A stretch of DNA of 64,000 nt from Pomphorhynchus laevis (GCA_012934845.2 WNNJ02003593.1:124001-188000), one strand, 5' to 3'; positions 12,181 through 22,905 are shown, counted from the stretch's first letter. Numbers and translations are program-made. The notes: generated by a model from the sequence alone, not told the origin.

Positions 12181-12540
12181 TTTTTTACATTAAAACGGAG
12201 TAAGCGGAAGAGATTGATAAAATGGTGGGCATTAACAGCATTAGAAGGATCGTTGTCTAGACATGAAGCAATTGCTTCTGCTGCATATATTGACTAGGTA
12301 CCACTATATTCGTTACTGGAATGCGTACGACGTTGTTATTGCGAATAAAGAATCTGCTGGATGGATCAGCAGATCCATCCAGCAGATTTAAAGCGGATTA
12401 AATCTTGGGATTTAAAGCGGTTTGAGCAGCCTAATGCTAAACAGTCAATGCACGAACATTCAACGCGACAGCACTGACAGCTCTTGCACACGGCAGATGG
12501 GCTATTACAAGCACAGCATCTCCACTCTGTCTTTTTCGAT
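12181..12540. other. Unassigned stretch with a perfect 17-bp hairpin
   Basis: No gene was recognised. At 12351-12388 there is a perfect inverted repeat: arms AATCTGCTGGATGGATC and its complement, with an AGCA loop. A direct repeat (TTTAAAGCGG) follows. The stretch ends where a Penelope-like copy begins. Confidence 0.5.
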
Positions 12541-14632
12541 CAAAATATTTAAGGATTCTAATAATTCAATTTTATTCATATATTTATATTTACTTGATGG
12601 TTTAATTTTTGTTAGATATGTGTTATCGTTATTATAACATATATATGTATATCTTTTTCCGAATATAAGATTAATTAATTTTACTAACGCTTCTTTAATA
12701 TCTACTAAATCTAGATTTGTATAAAGCGTACTAAAATCGTATGTATTTATATTTTGAAAATTTATTCCTTTTGTCTGTTCTAAAAATTATTTTGTAGAAT
12801 TAATACTGAAATAGTGTTTTATACCAGTATTAATTTCGATTACCTTGCAATATTTTTTAAAGTGTGCTTTAATTACTTTAAGTATTTTATTCATATAGAC
12901 AGAAAGTGGTTTTAATGTACATTTAAACGCACTACATATGAACCTAGGTTTTATTGGATTTTTATGTAATTTTGGATTCCAATATAATATAGGTATAGTT
13001 TTATTATCTAATTCAACCTTTATACCCTTTTTATCCATTATAGAACAGTGACTTGTAATAATTGTTTCTAAACTCAACTCACTACGTTCATATGTTGGAT
13101 TTACATTTAAATCATTAGAATTAACCTCTTTCATTAGTATATCATAATAAAGCTTTTTGCATATGAAGACAAAGTTATTACTAGCTTTATCAATAGTTGT
13201 TATTATATAGTTATCCTTTAATTTAGTAAGTTCTTTATACATATCTTTATTAATTTTATCTTTCCTTTTATAATTGTTTGTTATTTTCATTTTATTTTTA
13301 ATTTTATCAAATATATAATCTTTCCAAATGTTTATCTTAGATATATTCGAGCTTTCACTATTAATCAGCTTACTAAAGTAATCATTTAAGTTATTATATA
13401 ACGAATTGTAAATTTTATTTTTGTCGTTGTTGTTATTTAATCTATATTTATACCCTTTTGATAGCAGCTTTCTTAATTCACAATTTTCAATTAATTCTAG
13501 ATTATGGGTACATATATGTTCATTTATTTTATCAAAACTAAGACTTTTACAATTGCATTCTGTTTCCATTATGTTTCTAATATTATCGTTACATATTGAT
13601 TTTAATTCTTTATTATAATTACAAATTTTTCGTCCTAATGGTGGTAGGAGTTTATACCTTATTTTAGGAATATATTTACTTAAATCTGACCCTATTATTT
13701 CTTTACTTTTAGAATTATTTAAAAGTCCGGCTATATTTATGTTATCTATACATTTATTAATGAAGTTTATGGTTAATGTATATTTTCTATTGTTATTATT
13801 AACATTTATTGTACGATTATAGTATTTTGTATTACAATAACTGTCTATTATACAACTTAGCCTATCATAGTCGTTAATTAATTTTTGATTTATTGAACAT
13901 ATGATATCTTTAGAAAAACTTCTTATATTTACATAAAGATCTTTTAGCTTATTATCACTTAAAAGTTGTTTTAATATTTCTAATTGTTCATTTATATACA
14001 TATCTTTTTTAATATTTTTAACTCTATTTTTCCTATTCCTTTTATCACCATGACTTCTTGGTTTGCGTTTAACCGGATTATTATAATATAGTTGTTTATT
14101 ATGTATTATACTACTTCTGCCAATTCCTTGTACCACGTCATTCAATCCTAATGGGTACATGGAATTAAGCGTTTTAATCCAAAAATCTTCTTTTTCTAAT
14201 AGTTTTTGATTTAATATTGAAATGTTTTCTTCGATAATATGTTCTAAAATAAATAATTTACAGTTTTTAATATCATGTCCTATTAATCTCATATGTTTAT
14301 GAAATATAGTTTGACTATTATGCTGTATATTATATATGTGTTGCCTAAACCTAGTTTTTAACATTTGATATGTTTTTCCTATATATTGCAATCCACATGT
14401 ACATTGTATAAGATACACTACACCTGCGGTATTGCAGTTACAATTATTATTAATATTTAATGAAAAACATTTGTTTGTCGTATTACTTACGATACAATTA
14501 TTATTATTTATAACATCACAAACTATACAATTTTTTCTGTTACATTTAAAAGATCTAAAATTAAAATCATTAGTACTTACGTATTTTTCCAATCTGGTTG
14601 AGTACATGTAACTTTTAAGTCATAATTTTTAA
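12541..14632 (-). mobile_element. Naiad-like Penelope-like element, copy B (5' half with GIY-YIG)
   Basis: This is the best-preserved 5' portion of the family, on the minus strand. It holds a long open frame with an N-terminal Cys-rich segment, a GIY-YIG nuclease and the first half of the RT. The catalytic RT palm and the tail are missing: the copy ends near 12541, shortly after the TLYTNLDL-type region. The right flank (14.64-14.82 kb) is a LINE scrap. Nuclease before RT is the permuted order reported for the Naiad/Chlamys groups, unlike classic Penelope, Neptune or Poseidon elements. Confidence 0.85.
12787..14607 (-). CDS. GIY-YIG / Penelope-type RT protein (C-terminally truncated)
   Basis: This frame of 606 codons is likely the N-terminal two-thirds of a Penelope-like polyprotein. 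Residues 21-60 are Cys-rich (CNRKNCIVC, then a CNCN group), probably zinc-binding. Residues 62-77 hold the GIY-YIG signature as GVVYLIQC then QYIGKT. A basic RFRQH box lies at 86-90, a histidine pair around 103-111, and a candidate catalytic glutamate in LLEKEDFWI near residue 140. After an Asn/Lys-rich linker the RT begins near residue 440 (KLKDNYIITTIDKASNNF). It continues with PILYWNPKLHKNPIKPRF, the usual PKLHK-type Penelope motif. The RT palm is absent, so this copy cannot encode a complete enzyme. Codon use is extremely AT-rich. Assignment to the Penelope-like class is firm; Naiad is inferred from domain order. Confidence 0.82.
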   Translation of the reverse strand: MYSTRLEKYVSTNDFNFRSFKCNRKNCIVCDVINNNNCIVSNTTNKCFSLNINNNCNCNTAGVVYLIQCTCGLQYIGKTYQMLKTRFRQHIYNIQHNSQTIFHKHMRLIGHDIKNCKLFILEHIIEENISILNQKLLEKEDFWIKTLNSMYPLGLNDVVQGIGRSSIIHNKQLYYNNPVKRKPRSHGDKRNRKNRVKNIKKDMYINEQLEILKQLLSDNKLKDLYVNIRSFSKDIICSINQKLINDYDRLSCIIDSYCNTKYYNRTINVNNNNRKYTLTINFINKCIDNINIAGLLNNSKSKEIIGSDLSKYIPKIRYKLLPPLGRKICNYNKELKSICNDNIRNIMETECNCKSLSFDKINEHICTHNLELIENCELRKLLSKGYKYRLNNNNDKNKIYNSLYNNLNDYFSKLINSESSNISKINIWKDYIFDKIKNKMKITNNYKRKDKINKDMYKELTKLKDNYIITTIDKASNNFVFICKKLYYDILMKEVNSNDLNVNPTYERSELSLETIITSHCSIMDKKGIKVELDNKTIPILYWNPKLHKNPIKPRFICSAFKCTLKPLSVYMNKILKVIKAHFKKYCKVIEINTGIKHYFSINSTK

Positions 14633-14659
14633 CGTTGCTTTTTCGGTGTCGCCACCTAG

Positions 14660-14821
14660 TTTAGTTGACTCAGACTAAACTTACAACGGGCCATCCAGCA
14701 GCATCTGACAGGGGCTGCCCTGCTTAAGGCGGTTGCAGGCTGGAACAAGATCTATAAAGATCTACCACCTTCACTCCACGCGCTACGCGACCTAGCTATT
14801 GGCCATTACCTGGTCTCTTAA
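14660..14821 (+). mobile_element. LINE ORF2 C-terminal scrap
   Basis: One frame on the plus strand reads AIQQHLTGAALLKAVAGWNK followed by IYKDLPPSLHALRDLAIGHY and a stop at 14819-14821. The W..(I/L)..LP..L...L spacing is typical of the end of many LINE ORF2 proteins. It is noticeably GC-richer than its surroundings. The family is unassigned and only the last 50 or so codons remain. Confidence 0.4.
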
Positions 14822-15037
14822 ACGTGATCACGTGAAGCAGTTTACATTTTAAAGTGTAAACACTTTAGGATGTAAACTTCTCCCTTTTTTAAGAATTAAT
14901 AATTCATCAAACTTGTTTGAAAATAAAAAATAATAATAGTAAAGTCGTAGCCAATAATACGTAGTTTCAGTATTTCTGACAGAGGTCATATTACCGGGAA
15001 AACAAAGTCCACAGGTCAATAATAACATGTCAGTAGA

Positions 15038-16546
15038 ACAAATTAAATCAGCTAACTGAGTCTACGTATTGAATATAATTATAAAATAAACAAAACATAA
15101 TAATGCTAAATCAAAATTTAATAATTAAATAATAAAATTAATAATTGTTTTTAGATTTTCTATAATTTAAATCAAGTTAAAATAAAAAATTGAAATTTAA
15201 AATAAACGTCATTTTTATGAATTGACTAATAAATAACATACGTTGTATCAGAATAAAAATTAGAGGTCATCAGGAGGAACTGCTATGCTATCAGGTTTCG
15301 GCCCCTAACTCCTCTACCCAACATAGCAGCGGGGCCAAATACATGCTAATGATGTATTTCCTCTGAAATAACTATCTAGTATCTTATTCTAATACAAAGT
15401 ATATTATTTATTATCCATCCATAAAAATTTGCCACTTAAGAGTTTAAATTTATTCTTTATATTATTGTGTTGATTTATATATTTTACTATTTTCTGCTTG
15501 ATGTTATTTTTATAGTAACCTAGTTTAAAATATGTATCTATTAAATTATTTAAATGATTTTTAAGAAAGCCAATATCATTACATATTGTTGCAATTCTTA
15601 AAATTTCATTATTTAATGTATTATATTTTATATTATATGGTATGCATGAATGCTCATGCAAAAATATGTTTCTTGTAAATTTAAATATGTCATCTTTACG
15701 ATATAAATTAATAGTAGTTTTAGTTAATGTTAATTTAATGTTCATATCTAGATATACACCTTCTTTATTATCAATATTAGTTTTTCAAGAATAAGGCTAA
15801 CTGGATAAATTTGTTCAGTAATTGAATAAAAATTATTAGAGTTAAATACACATATTATGGCTCATCACTGTATCGAAACAAACATTCATATCTTAATATA
15901 ATTTAGATTTATTTCTTACACAGTTATGAACAAATTCATATTCTATAAAGCTTAAAAACAAGTCAGCTATAATTGGGCTACTATTACCACCCATTGGAAC
16001 ACCTTTTACTTGTCTAAATATAGATGTCCCTACTTTTAAATAATTTTGATTTATCAAAATATTTAAGGATTCTATTAATTCAATTTTATCCATATATTTA
16101 TATTTACTTGATGGTTTAATTTTTGTTAGATAGTGCGTTATAGTTATTATAACATATATATGTATATCTTTTTCCGAATATAAGATTAATTAATTTTTCT
16201 AATGCATCTTTAATATCTGCTAAATCAAGATGTCTATAAAGCGTACTAAAATCGTATGTATTTATATTTTGAAAATTTATTCCTTTTGTCTGTTCTAAAA
16301 ATTCTTTTGTAGAATTAATACTGAAATAGTGTTTTATACCAGTATTAATTTCGATTGCCTTGCAATATTTTTTAAAGTATGCTTTAATTACTTTAAGTAT
16401 TTTATTCATATAGACAGAAAGTTGTTTTAATGTACATTTAAACGCACTACATATGAACCTAGGTTTTATTGGATTTTTATGTAATTTTGGATTCCAATAT
16501 AATATAGGTATAGTTTTATTATCTAATTCAACCTTTATACCCTTTT
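15038..16546 (-). mobile_element. Naiad-like Penelope-like element, copy C (3' half and tail)
   Basis: This minus-strand copy starts in the middle of the RT at 16546 and runs through FSTLYRHLDLADIKDAL (about 16250), the GVPMGGNSSP box (about 16000), part of the palm and the thumb-like region (15745-15404). It ends with a tail finishing near 15038 in the family's terminal AACAAATTAAATCAGCTAAC sequence. It lacks the 5' half, including GIY-YIG. The 16546 boundary abuts the 5' side of the RLE-type LINE. The reading frame is interrupted at several points. Confidence 0.82.
15262..15364 (-). other. Structured tail element of the Naiad-like family (copy C)
   Basis: Same layout as 3026-3127, read on the minus strand. 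The hairpin is ATACAT/ATGTAT here against ATACGT/ACGTAT in copy A, a compensatory base-pair change. GGCCCC pairs with GGGGCC, stronger than in copy A. TGCTATG/CATAGCA and GAGGA/TCCTC are kept, as are the CTGATGA and GAAA boxes and the AGAG/CTCT closing pair. Confidence 0.55.
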
Positions 16547-19500
16547 TATAGAAAAAATTATTATTTCAAATAATTAAATACATAATTATTTGAAAAATTA
16601 TCTGACAAATTGGTTATTATAATTCTTACAAATTACAAAAGAAAAATGAAAAACTATCTTGATACCCATTAACTACTTACAATTTACAACATATAAACAT
16701 ACAATAAACATACAAAAGGATAATCTGACACATATTATTATCATCATGCCGCGCGGTGTTCCTTCCTCAATACCCAAATGTTGCAACTGTAATTCAAGTG
16801 CCGCCCGTTGTATTCGGTGTCCTTGTGCAAAATCAAAGAAACAATGTTTAAACTGTGTAGCCCCACACTGTACACGCAAACTAGTTGATCCTTGTCTAAC
16901 CCACAACTCGAATGACTCAATCGTTGCCACCACAGATGTAGATGCAGCTTTATCTCAAAAAACGCTAAGATCCCAAATCGATTCAAGAAACCAATCACAA
17001 GCTATCGGACATATTTTTGGATCATTAAGTCACCAGAACTCCGCAAATATAATCGACACATTATTCAATAATTTAAAGCATTGGATACCAAATTTAATGG
17101 ATTTACCAATTTGCAATGATAGTAAGGAATTTATCGATATGTTAACTGAATGCTTCGCGCACTTTAATACCGACAAGCGAACTGACTACGATCCTCTAAA
17201 ACAGGCGACGGTAATGTGCCAGCTAATTCTACAACGCATTCCAAGTCGCAAGACAAGTTTTATAAGAAAAACGTTGGCGCGAAGAATCACACTTTGGAGA
17301 AATAATGATCTGCTAAAACTCATGGCTGAAGCGGAATATTTACAAAAAATGAAATATCACTCAATTAAATTAGGAAGTCGAAAAACCAAATGCGAAATAA
17401 AGAGGATTATTAACTTGGTTCGAAATTGCAAGATAGGTAAAGCTTCACGGACACTAGATACAAAAGAAAATCGAGGTGTTCTTGATTTAGACAGTATTAT
17501 AGACAACCAAACCGTGTTATCAATTCTTAAAGATCTTCATCCTACACCTGAACCTGTTAATGAAGAATTCGTACTACAAGGCGATGTAGAAGGCAGGGTT
17601 GAACACTATGACGTAAGATTCAGTGACCTGACTCCAGCTGACATTATCCATGCAGCGAGGATTACAACGGGATCTGCTGGTCCGTCTGGAGTCGACGCGG
17701 ATGGCTGGAAAAACTTTCTGACACCTCATGGAAATGCATCTAGCAAGTTGGCTATCCAAATATGCGAATTTACAATCAAAATAGCGATGGACACAATTGA
17801 TCCGATACGATTAGATGCATACACAGTCAGCCGCCTCGTACCTCTTGATAAGAACCCAGGAGTGAGGCCAGTTGGAATTGGAGAAACATTACGAAGAATC
17901 ATTGGACGAGTAGTACTGAACCACGTATCCAAAGATATCACTTCTGTTTGTAACAATTTTCAACTTTGTGCGGGTCAGCGATGTGGAACGGAAGTGGCGG
18001 TTCACACAATGCGAGAGGCATTTGAAAAGACACCAGACTCATGTATACTCCTGATAGACGCGAAAAATGCATTCAACCAAATAAACAGAAATCTGGCACT
18101 CAGAAATATAAAATATATTTGTCCATCCCTGGATAAAATCCTACATAACACATATGGACGCACATCCGATCTGGTCGTGAATGGTACGGTACTACACTCC
18201 GCCGAAGGCTTTACGCAGGGTGATCCTCTAGCAATGGCAGCTTTTGCCCTGGCGTCCATTCCTCTGATCAACCGTTTAAAGGAAGTGGCGCCGGGTGCGA
18301 AACACGTTTGGTATGCTGATGACGGGGGATGCGTCGGCACAATAGCAGAATTGGAAAAAATATGGAAAGAGCTACAGAGATGTGGTCCATCCTTTGGATA
18401 CTTCATCAATCCCCGGAAGTGTACACTATTAGCTCATAAAGATTTAGTTGAAAATGCTGCAGTTGCTTTAACTCAACAAGGAGTTGCTATGAGGAAGGAT
18501 GGAGTTAAATATCTAGGAAGTTTTATTGGAGAATATGATTTTGTGCACAACAAATGTTCAGATTTAGTTGAGAAATGGAAGAATACTTTAGATAAACTAC
18601 AAAGCGTTAGCACTCAGGAGGCTTTCGCTAGCTATCTACTTCTAACAAAGGCGATACAACCCAAATTATCGTATATTGAACGTACGTGCTATATGCAACA
18701 AGCGTGGTTAAAGCCATTCCACTCTAAGCTGTTCAATGATGTACTACCTGAAATGCTGGGATACATAGGTCAGGACAACGAAGCTGAGATGATATTATCA
18801 CTCCCGAATCGTTTTGGAGGGCTGGGAATCATAAACCAATTAAGAACGTGCGGTTCAGAGTATGAAAACTCGGTCAAGATTTGTAATCCCGCAATGAAAG
18901 GTCTAATAGGTGATGACTTGGAAACCCAGCAGAAGCAAATATACAAAGAAATCAAAGAATGTAACAAGAGAGAGACAGTACGATACAGGCAAAGTATAAT
19001 AGAATTATCACCCAGAGATCTATTTACAATTTTTGAAAACGCGAGCAAAAGTGGAGCTTCGGCGTGGCTCAGCAGTAATCACGGAGCTAAAGATTTGTTC
19101 CTTAATACTCGCGAGTTTCACGATGCTCTGTTAGCTCGTTATGACTGGCAAACCTCGAATCATGGAAGGTGTGAATGCGGTAAAAGCAATGAAGTCGCAC
19201 ATATACTGTCTTGCAGAACTGGAGGAATGACATTTGTACGCCACAATAGCATTAAGAGTGAACTTGCGAATCAAATTCAAAAAGTATGTCGAAGGGTAAT
19301 CCAAGAACCAATATTACAGAATGTACCCGAGACCACGTCATTTGAAGCAACATCGACGACTAGGGATCGTAATGCAAGGGCAGACATTGTGTGTAACGGC
19401 CTATTCGGACATGTGACGGAGCGGTCCTTCCTGGACATTTGCATTTTTAATAGTTTTGCTCCATCGTATGCAACGAGTCACATGTCAAATCCCTTTGTAT

Positions 19501-19845
19501 ATCACGAGGAAAGGAAGAATGGCAAATACAAAGAACGTATAAACAGAATTGAGCGGGCTCATTTTTATCCATTTGTTATGTCAACAACGGGTGGATTGGG
19601 AAACGCGGCTAACACTGTGTTAAAAAAGGTAGCATCAATGCATGCTTTGCAAGGACCACAGAATTACGCCGAGATAATACACACATACAGATGCCGTTTG
19701 TCGAGAATGATGGCTCGAGTAGTATCAATGTCCATGCAGGGCGTTTGTAGCCAGACGCTAGAATTGTAAAACATGACAAATCATAAATGTATTATTATAA
19801 AAAAAAATTAAATACATAATTAAATAATTATAAATAATTAATAAT
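16547..19845 (+). mobile_element. RLE-type LINE (R2/Utopia-like), apparently intact coding region
   Basis: This is a single-ORF non-LTR retrotransposon. About 200 bp of AT-rich 5' sequence precedes the ORF, and a short 3' part ending in an A-rich run (TATAAAAAAAAATTAAATAC-like) follows it. The nuclease is C-terminal and of the restriction-enzyme-like fold, as in the R2, R4, NeSL and Utopia groups, rather than N-terminal APE. Sequence-specific insertion is typical of these groups, but no rRNA, snRNA or tRNA target is visible at either flank. A degraded relative lies at 43.86-45.23 kb. GC content is clearly higher than in the adjoining Penelope pieces. Confidence 0.75.
16746..19769 (+). CDS. 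Reverse transcriptase with C-terminal restriction-like endonuclease (LINE ORF)
   Basis: This is an uninterrupted 1007-residue protein. The start was chosen at MPRGVPSS because the Cys cluster follows directly; an in-frame ATG 87 bp upstream (16659) would only add AT-rich, unlikely residues. Residues 12-42 form a Cys-rich cluster (CC, C, C, C, C, C, C, C, C spacing), probably nucleic-acid-binding. The RT occupies about 315-620: AGPSGVDADGW, then LIDAKNAFNQINR, EGFTQGDPLAM and catalytic YADD at 523-526. CECG...HILSC at 809-823 is a CCHC knuckle. The nuclease follows: RAD near 878, FLDICIFN about 17 residues later, then an EERKNGKY segment supplying the acid and lysine positions expected of a PD-(D/E)XK fold. 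No Myb or C2H2 domain like that of R2 was seen. Relatives with the same RT boxes occur in cnidarians and other invertebrates (from memory, not checked). Confidence 0.85.
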   Translation: MPRGVPSSIPKCCNCNSSAARCIRCPCAKSKKQCLNCVAPHCTRKLVDPCLTHNSNDSIVATTDVDAALSQKTLRSQIDSRNQSQAIGHIFGSLSHQNSANIIDTLFNNLKHWIPNLMDLPICNDSKEFIDMLTECFAHFNTDKRTDYDPLKQATVMCQLILQRIPSRKTSFIRKTLARRITLWRNNDLLKLMAEAEYLQKMKYHSIKLGSRKTKCEIKRIINLVRNCKIGKASRTLDTKENRGVLDLDSIIDNQTVLSILKDLHPTPEPVNEEFVLQGDVEGRVEHYDVRFSDLTPADIIHAARITTGSAGPSGVDADGWKNFLTPHGNASSKLAIQICEFTIKIAMDTIDPIRLDAYTVSRLVPLDKNPGVRPVGIGETLRRIIGRVVLNHVSKDITSVCNNFQLCAGQRCGTEVAVHTMREAFEKTPDSCILLIDAKNAFNQINRNLALRNIKYICPSLDKILHNTYGRTSDLVVNGTVLHSAEGFTQGDPLAMAAFALASIPLINRLKEVAPGAKHVWYADDGGCVGTIAELEKIWKELQRCGPSFGYFINPRKCTLLAHKDLVENAAVALTQQGVAMRKDGVKYLGSFIGEYDFVHNKCSDLVEKWKNTLDKLQSVSTQEAFASYLLLTKAIQPKLSYIERTCYMQQAWLKPFHSKLFNDVLPEMLGYIGQDNEAEMILSLPNRFGGLGIINQLRTCGSEYENSVKICNPAMKGLIGDDLETQQKQIYKEIKECNKRETVRYRQSIIELSPRDLFTIFENASKSGASAWLSSNHGAKDLFLNTREFHDALLARYDWQTSNHGRCECGKSNEVAHILSCRTGGMTFVRHNSIKSELANQIQKVCRRVIQEPILQNVPETTSFEATSTTRDRNARADIVCNGLFGHVTERSFLDICIFNSFAPSYATSHMSNPFVYHEERKNGKYKERINRIERAHFYPFVMSTTGGLGNAANTVLKKVASMHALQGPQNYAEIIHTYRCRLSRMMARVVSMSMQGVCSQTLEL

Positions 19846-19855
19846 TGTTAAATGC

Positions 19856-22231
19856 CTAGGCAGCATCAATACCGGCAGTAAGTGTTCTTCGATAATTATT
19901 AATAAATAAAGAACGAGCAATTATCGGCAAGTTACGACGACGCCAGCGAACACTAATGGGAGTAAATTCGTACCAACTCCAGTGCCAGATAGAACCAATC
20001 AGAAATAAACGAGAATTAGCTATATAAGTGAAAGGTGGCGCTATATCTTTATCTGCTAATGTATAAGCCAAAGATCCGTCAGCCGCGGTTATATAGAGTT
20101 CGGGCTGGGGCCAGTGATCCAGCCGACAATGTTGAGATATAGCATTTAATAATGCAGTTGTATATGCCGTTGACAAGAACCATACTCCACGGGCTGCGGC
20201 ATTCATCAAAATATCATCGCCTCTAGTTAACTCTACATAATATGCATGCGATATGATTTCATTGTCCAACTTCATAGTCACCGGAGCCGACAGTAAACCC
20301 CATAGAGCTGGCCAACTCTTATAAATATAAAGAACAGCTGTAGGCATAACGGGGTAAGGTATCAACCTAGGCCAGCCAGCAACCCATCCCTCTTCGTCAT
20401 TTAACGGTACAATAGGGTTAGTGACGGCACCGTTCCAGCGAAGAATTTCAAAGCCACCAGCGGGCAAATATTCATAGCATGTATCCCTGATAAGGATAGC
20501 AGCCAAAAACATCAAATTGCAAATCCGGCCATGACTAGAAACGTTAACACGTTTCATAAAAAACGAGGCCACGCCAGCATAATGATCAAAACCTTGATTA
20601 TTATAACATAATTGTATTATATTAGAAGGAAGCGACCATCGATGCAAAATTGTAGACACAGCTGTTGCCACAGTCATCGCAGTTACAGCAATCTTGTAAA
20701 ATATATCTTCAGCAGAGCCATTCATAAAACAATTGATCTCAGCTTGATATTCAGTATCTTGAGAATTGTCAAATAAGTCGAACCAAACAATAAGCGGATT
20801 TCGAAAAATCGGTCGAGCCCAAATAGTGCGCCTATGCTGAAGAAAACCATCAACAGCTGCAGTGATGTGATTTCCAGGATAAAACCGCACAGATGTGACG
20901 ACTGCACGAACTAGACCTTCGTAACAATCCTGTAAATGACAAGTTGCAGTGGCCAACTTTATAATAGTAGTAGCAATATCCAAAGCAGTAGGAACAGCAA
21001 CATCTATCGGCGGTCTCGCTCGATGTGAAATAATAAAAACGTTGGTATAAGGACAATAAGTATCATCTAACAATAAAACATTTTCGTTTTCCGCCGGTGC
21101 AGCCAATCGTGGCAAACCATTTGACATCAATCTAATTATTGTTAATTCACCAATAGTAAAATCTCGATCACGTAACACTAAACTATTGCTCCCAACAGCA
21201 ACTAGCAATTGTTGAACAGAAGCTCCAGTTATGACTTCATCATCAGAAAACTCTAGCCAAATAAAATGATCCACGTCTATTTGTACAACAATAGGAACGA
21301 TATCATTAATCAAATAAAATAATCATTGGCAAAAAAACAACCAGCAAGTGGCAAAATAAGATCCAGATCTTGACTCGGCAACACCCAAATTAACAATAGT
21401 ATATAACATTTGGCTAGCCCGATGATGAAATTCCAAAACTATACCAAGTCTAGATGCAACAGAGTTAATTTCGATTGTACTTCCACGATAAAATTCAGAA
21501 AATACTTTAGAAACATCTTTAACATTAACATTAGTTCCGAAAAATTCGATTCGATAGTCGCCAGCTATTGTCTTTCTTTGTCTAGCCAGCCTTACGAGCA
21601 ATTGTTCATCAATCAGTCGGACCGCATTCCCAGCATTAGATGTATAATATGTTGAATTATAAGTAACGTCCAAGGCATCATCAATAGCCCAGTTAACCAA
21701 AGATGCACGAATTCTAGCCAATAAGTTTTTGAACCAAAAACTAATTCTAGGCTTTTCATTTGACGATCTCCAATCTATGGCATGTCCACCGCTGATAGAT
21801 TGCTTACCCAAATGAATATACTGACCATCAAATTTAAGCCTTTCTATCGTCTTATTTACCTCTTCATCAGAATAAGGCTGGCCAATAGATTCACAAGCAG
21901 TTGATTGATTCAATGTAAAAATGGGAGAAACAGGTAACAAACCACGAGCTCTAGAACCACAAATCTTTTTAGGTTGGGGACTAGATAACTCAGTGTCTCG
22001 AAAAATCTCAATTTTTCCTGTATCAGGAGCCGGCCTTGCTTCCCTTAGAAAATCGGAGGCAAGACGTTCAGCAGCATCGTGCCCATCATCCTCGGTTCCG
22101 TCCAATGAGGCAGCTCGTGAACGTATTATACCGCCGATCTGTGATTCCTCATTATCCTCCACCTTCGCATAAGCCTTGACTTTTTTCAAGGAAACTCTTT
22201 TCGATTCTGCCATATCTTCAATAGATCGCAC
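19856..22231 (-). other. Virus capsid-like fossil (possibly toti-like dsRNA virus)
   Basis: The minus strand carries two large adjoining open stretches, together about 2.4 kb, with composition unlike the surrounding transposons. The upstream part starts with a charged, disordered-looking region rich in Lys, Glu and Ser. The downstream part is rich in aromatic and hydrophobic residues (for example GWVAGWPRLIPYPVMPTAVL and HWPQPELYI) and has no RT, protease or integrase motif. Total size and character resemble a capsid protein of a totivirus-like dsRNA virus, known to become endogenised in insects. That identification is a guess from overall appearance. The element looks largely preserved with perhaps one break; it has no polymerase region, and its age cannot be estimated. 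It lies 86 bp beyond the stop codon of the RLE-type LINE, in opposite orientation. Confidence 0.35.
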
Positions 22232-22542
22232 GTTTTAAATCTAAAAACACATTAAAATTCATTAATGATTTAATAAAACAATTTATTAAAATAGAAAACA
22301 AGAAAATATTATTGTTTAAGAACAAAAATAAGAGAGTTAATGATTAAAAGTATAATAGCTTCATTATTGTAAAGAGAAATGGAGGGTTGAGCCTAGGAAG
22401 TTTAAGTCCGACCCCTGCCGCCGGAGTAAACAGAGGCCCGGTGTCCGCTTTTATAAAGTCAAGTCGATGGCTATCCCGTCCACGAGCACTACAATTGCGA
22501 TAAAATGATGATGTATCATTATAAGGATTATATGTCATTAAG
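22232..22542. other. Flank upstream of the capsid-like fossil
   Basis: This is AT-rich sequence with one GC-richer block (about 22380-22490) on the far side of the fossil's start. No convincing frame, motif or repeat was recognised. The block may be viral leader or host flank. Confidence 0.3.
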
Positions 22543-22905
22543 GGAACTAGTATGTTATTATGTTTCGAACCCTATTCATCGACCTACATAGCATCGGGAC
22601 CAAACACGTGCTAATGACGTATTTCCTCTTATGAAATTTGATTATCTAGTATCTTATTCTAATACAAAATATATTATTTATTATCCATCCATAAAAATTT
22701 GCCACTTAAGAGTTTAAATTTATTCTTTATATTATTGTGTTGATTTATATATTTTACTATTTTCTGCTTGATGTTATTTTTATAGTAACCTAGTTTAAAA
22801 TATGTATCTATTAAATTATTTTAATGACTTTGAGGAAACCAATATCATTGGCTTTTCTCAATTCTTAAAATTTCATTATTTAATGTATTATATTTTATAT
22901 TAAAT
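22543..22905 (-). mobile_element. Naiad-like Penelope tail fragment
   Basis: The structured-tail homology (about 22556-22627) is followed by sequence matching the thumb and tail region of copy C, starting at the family segment ATTATCCATCCATAAAAATT. It is diverged and non-coding. Its hairpin arms remain pairable (ATACGT with ACGTGT through G-U). Confidence 0.65.
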
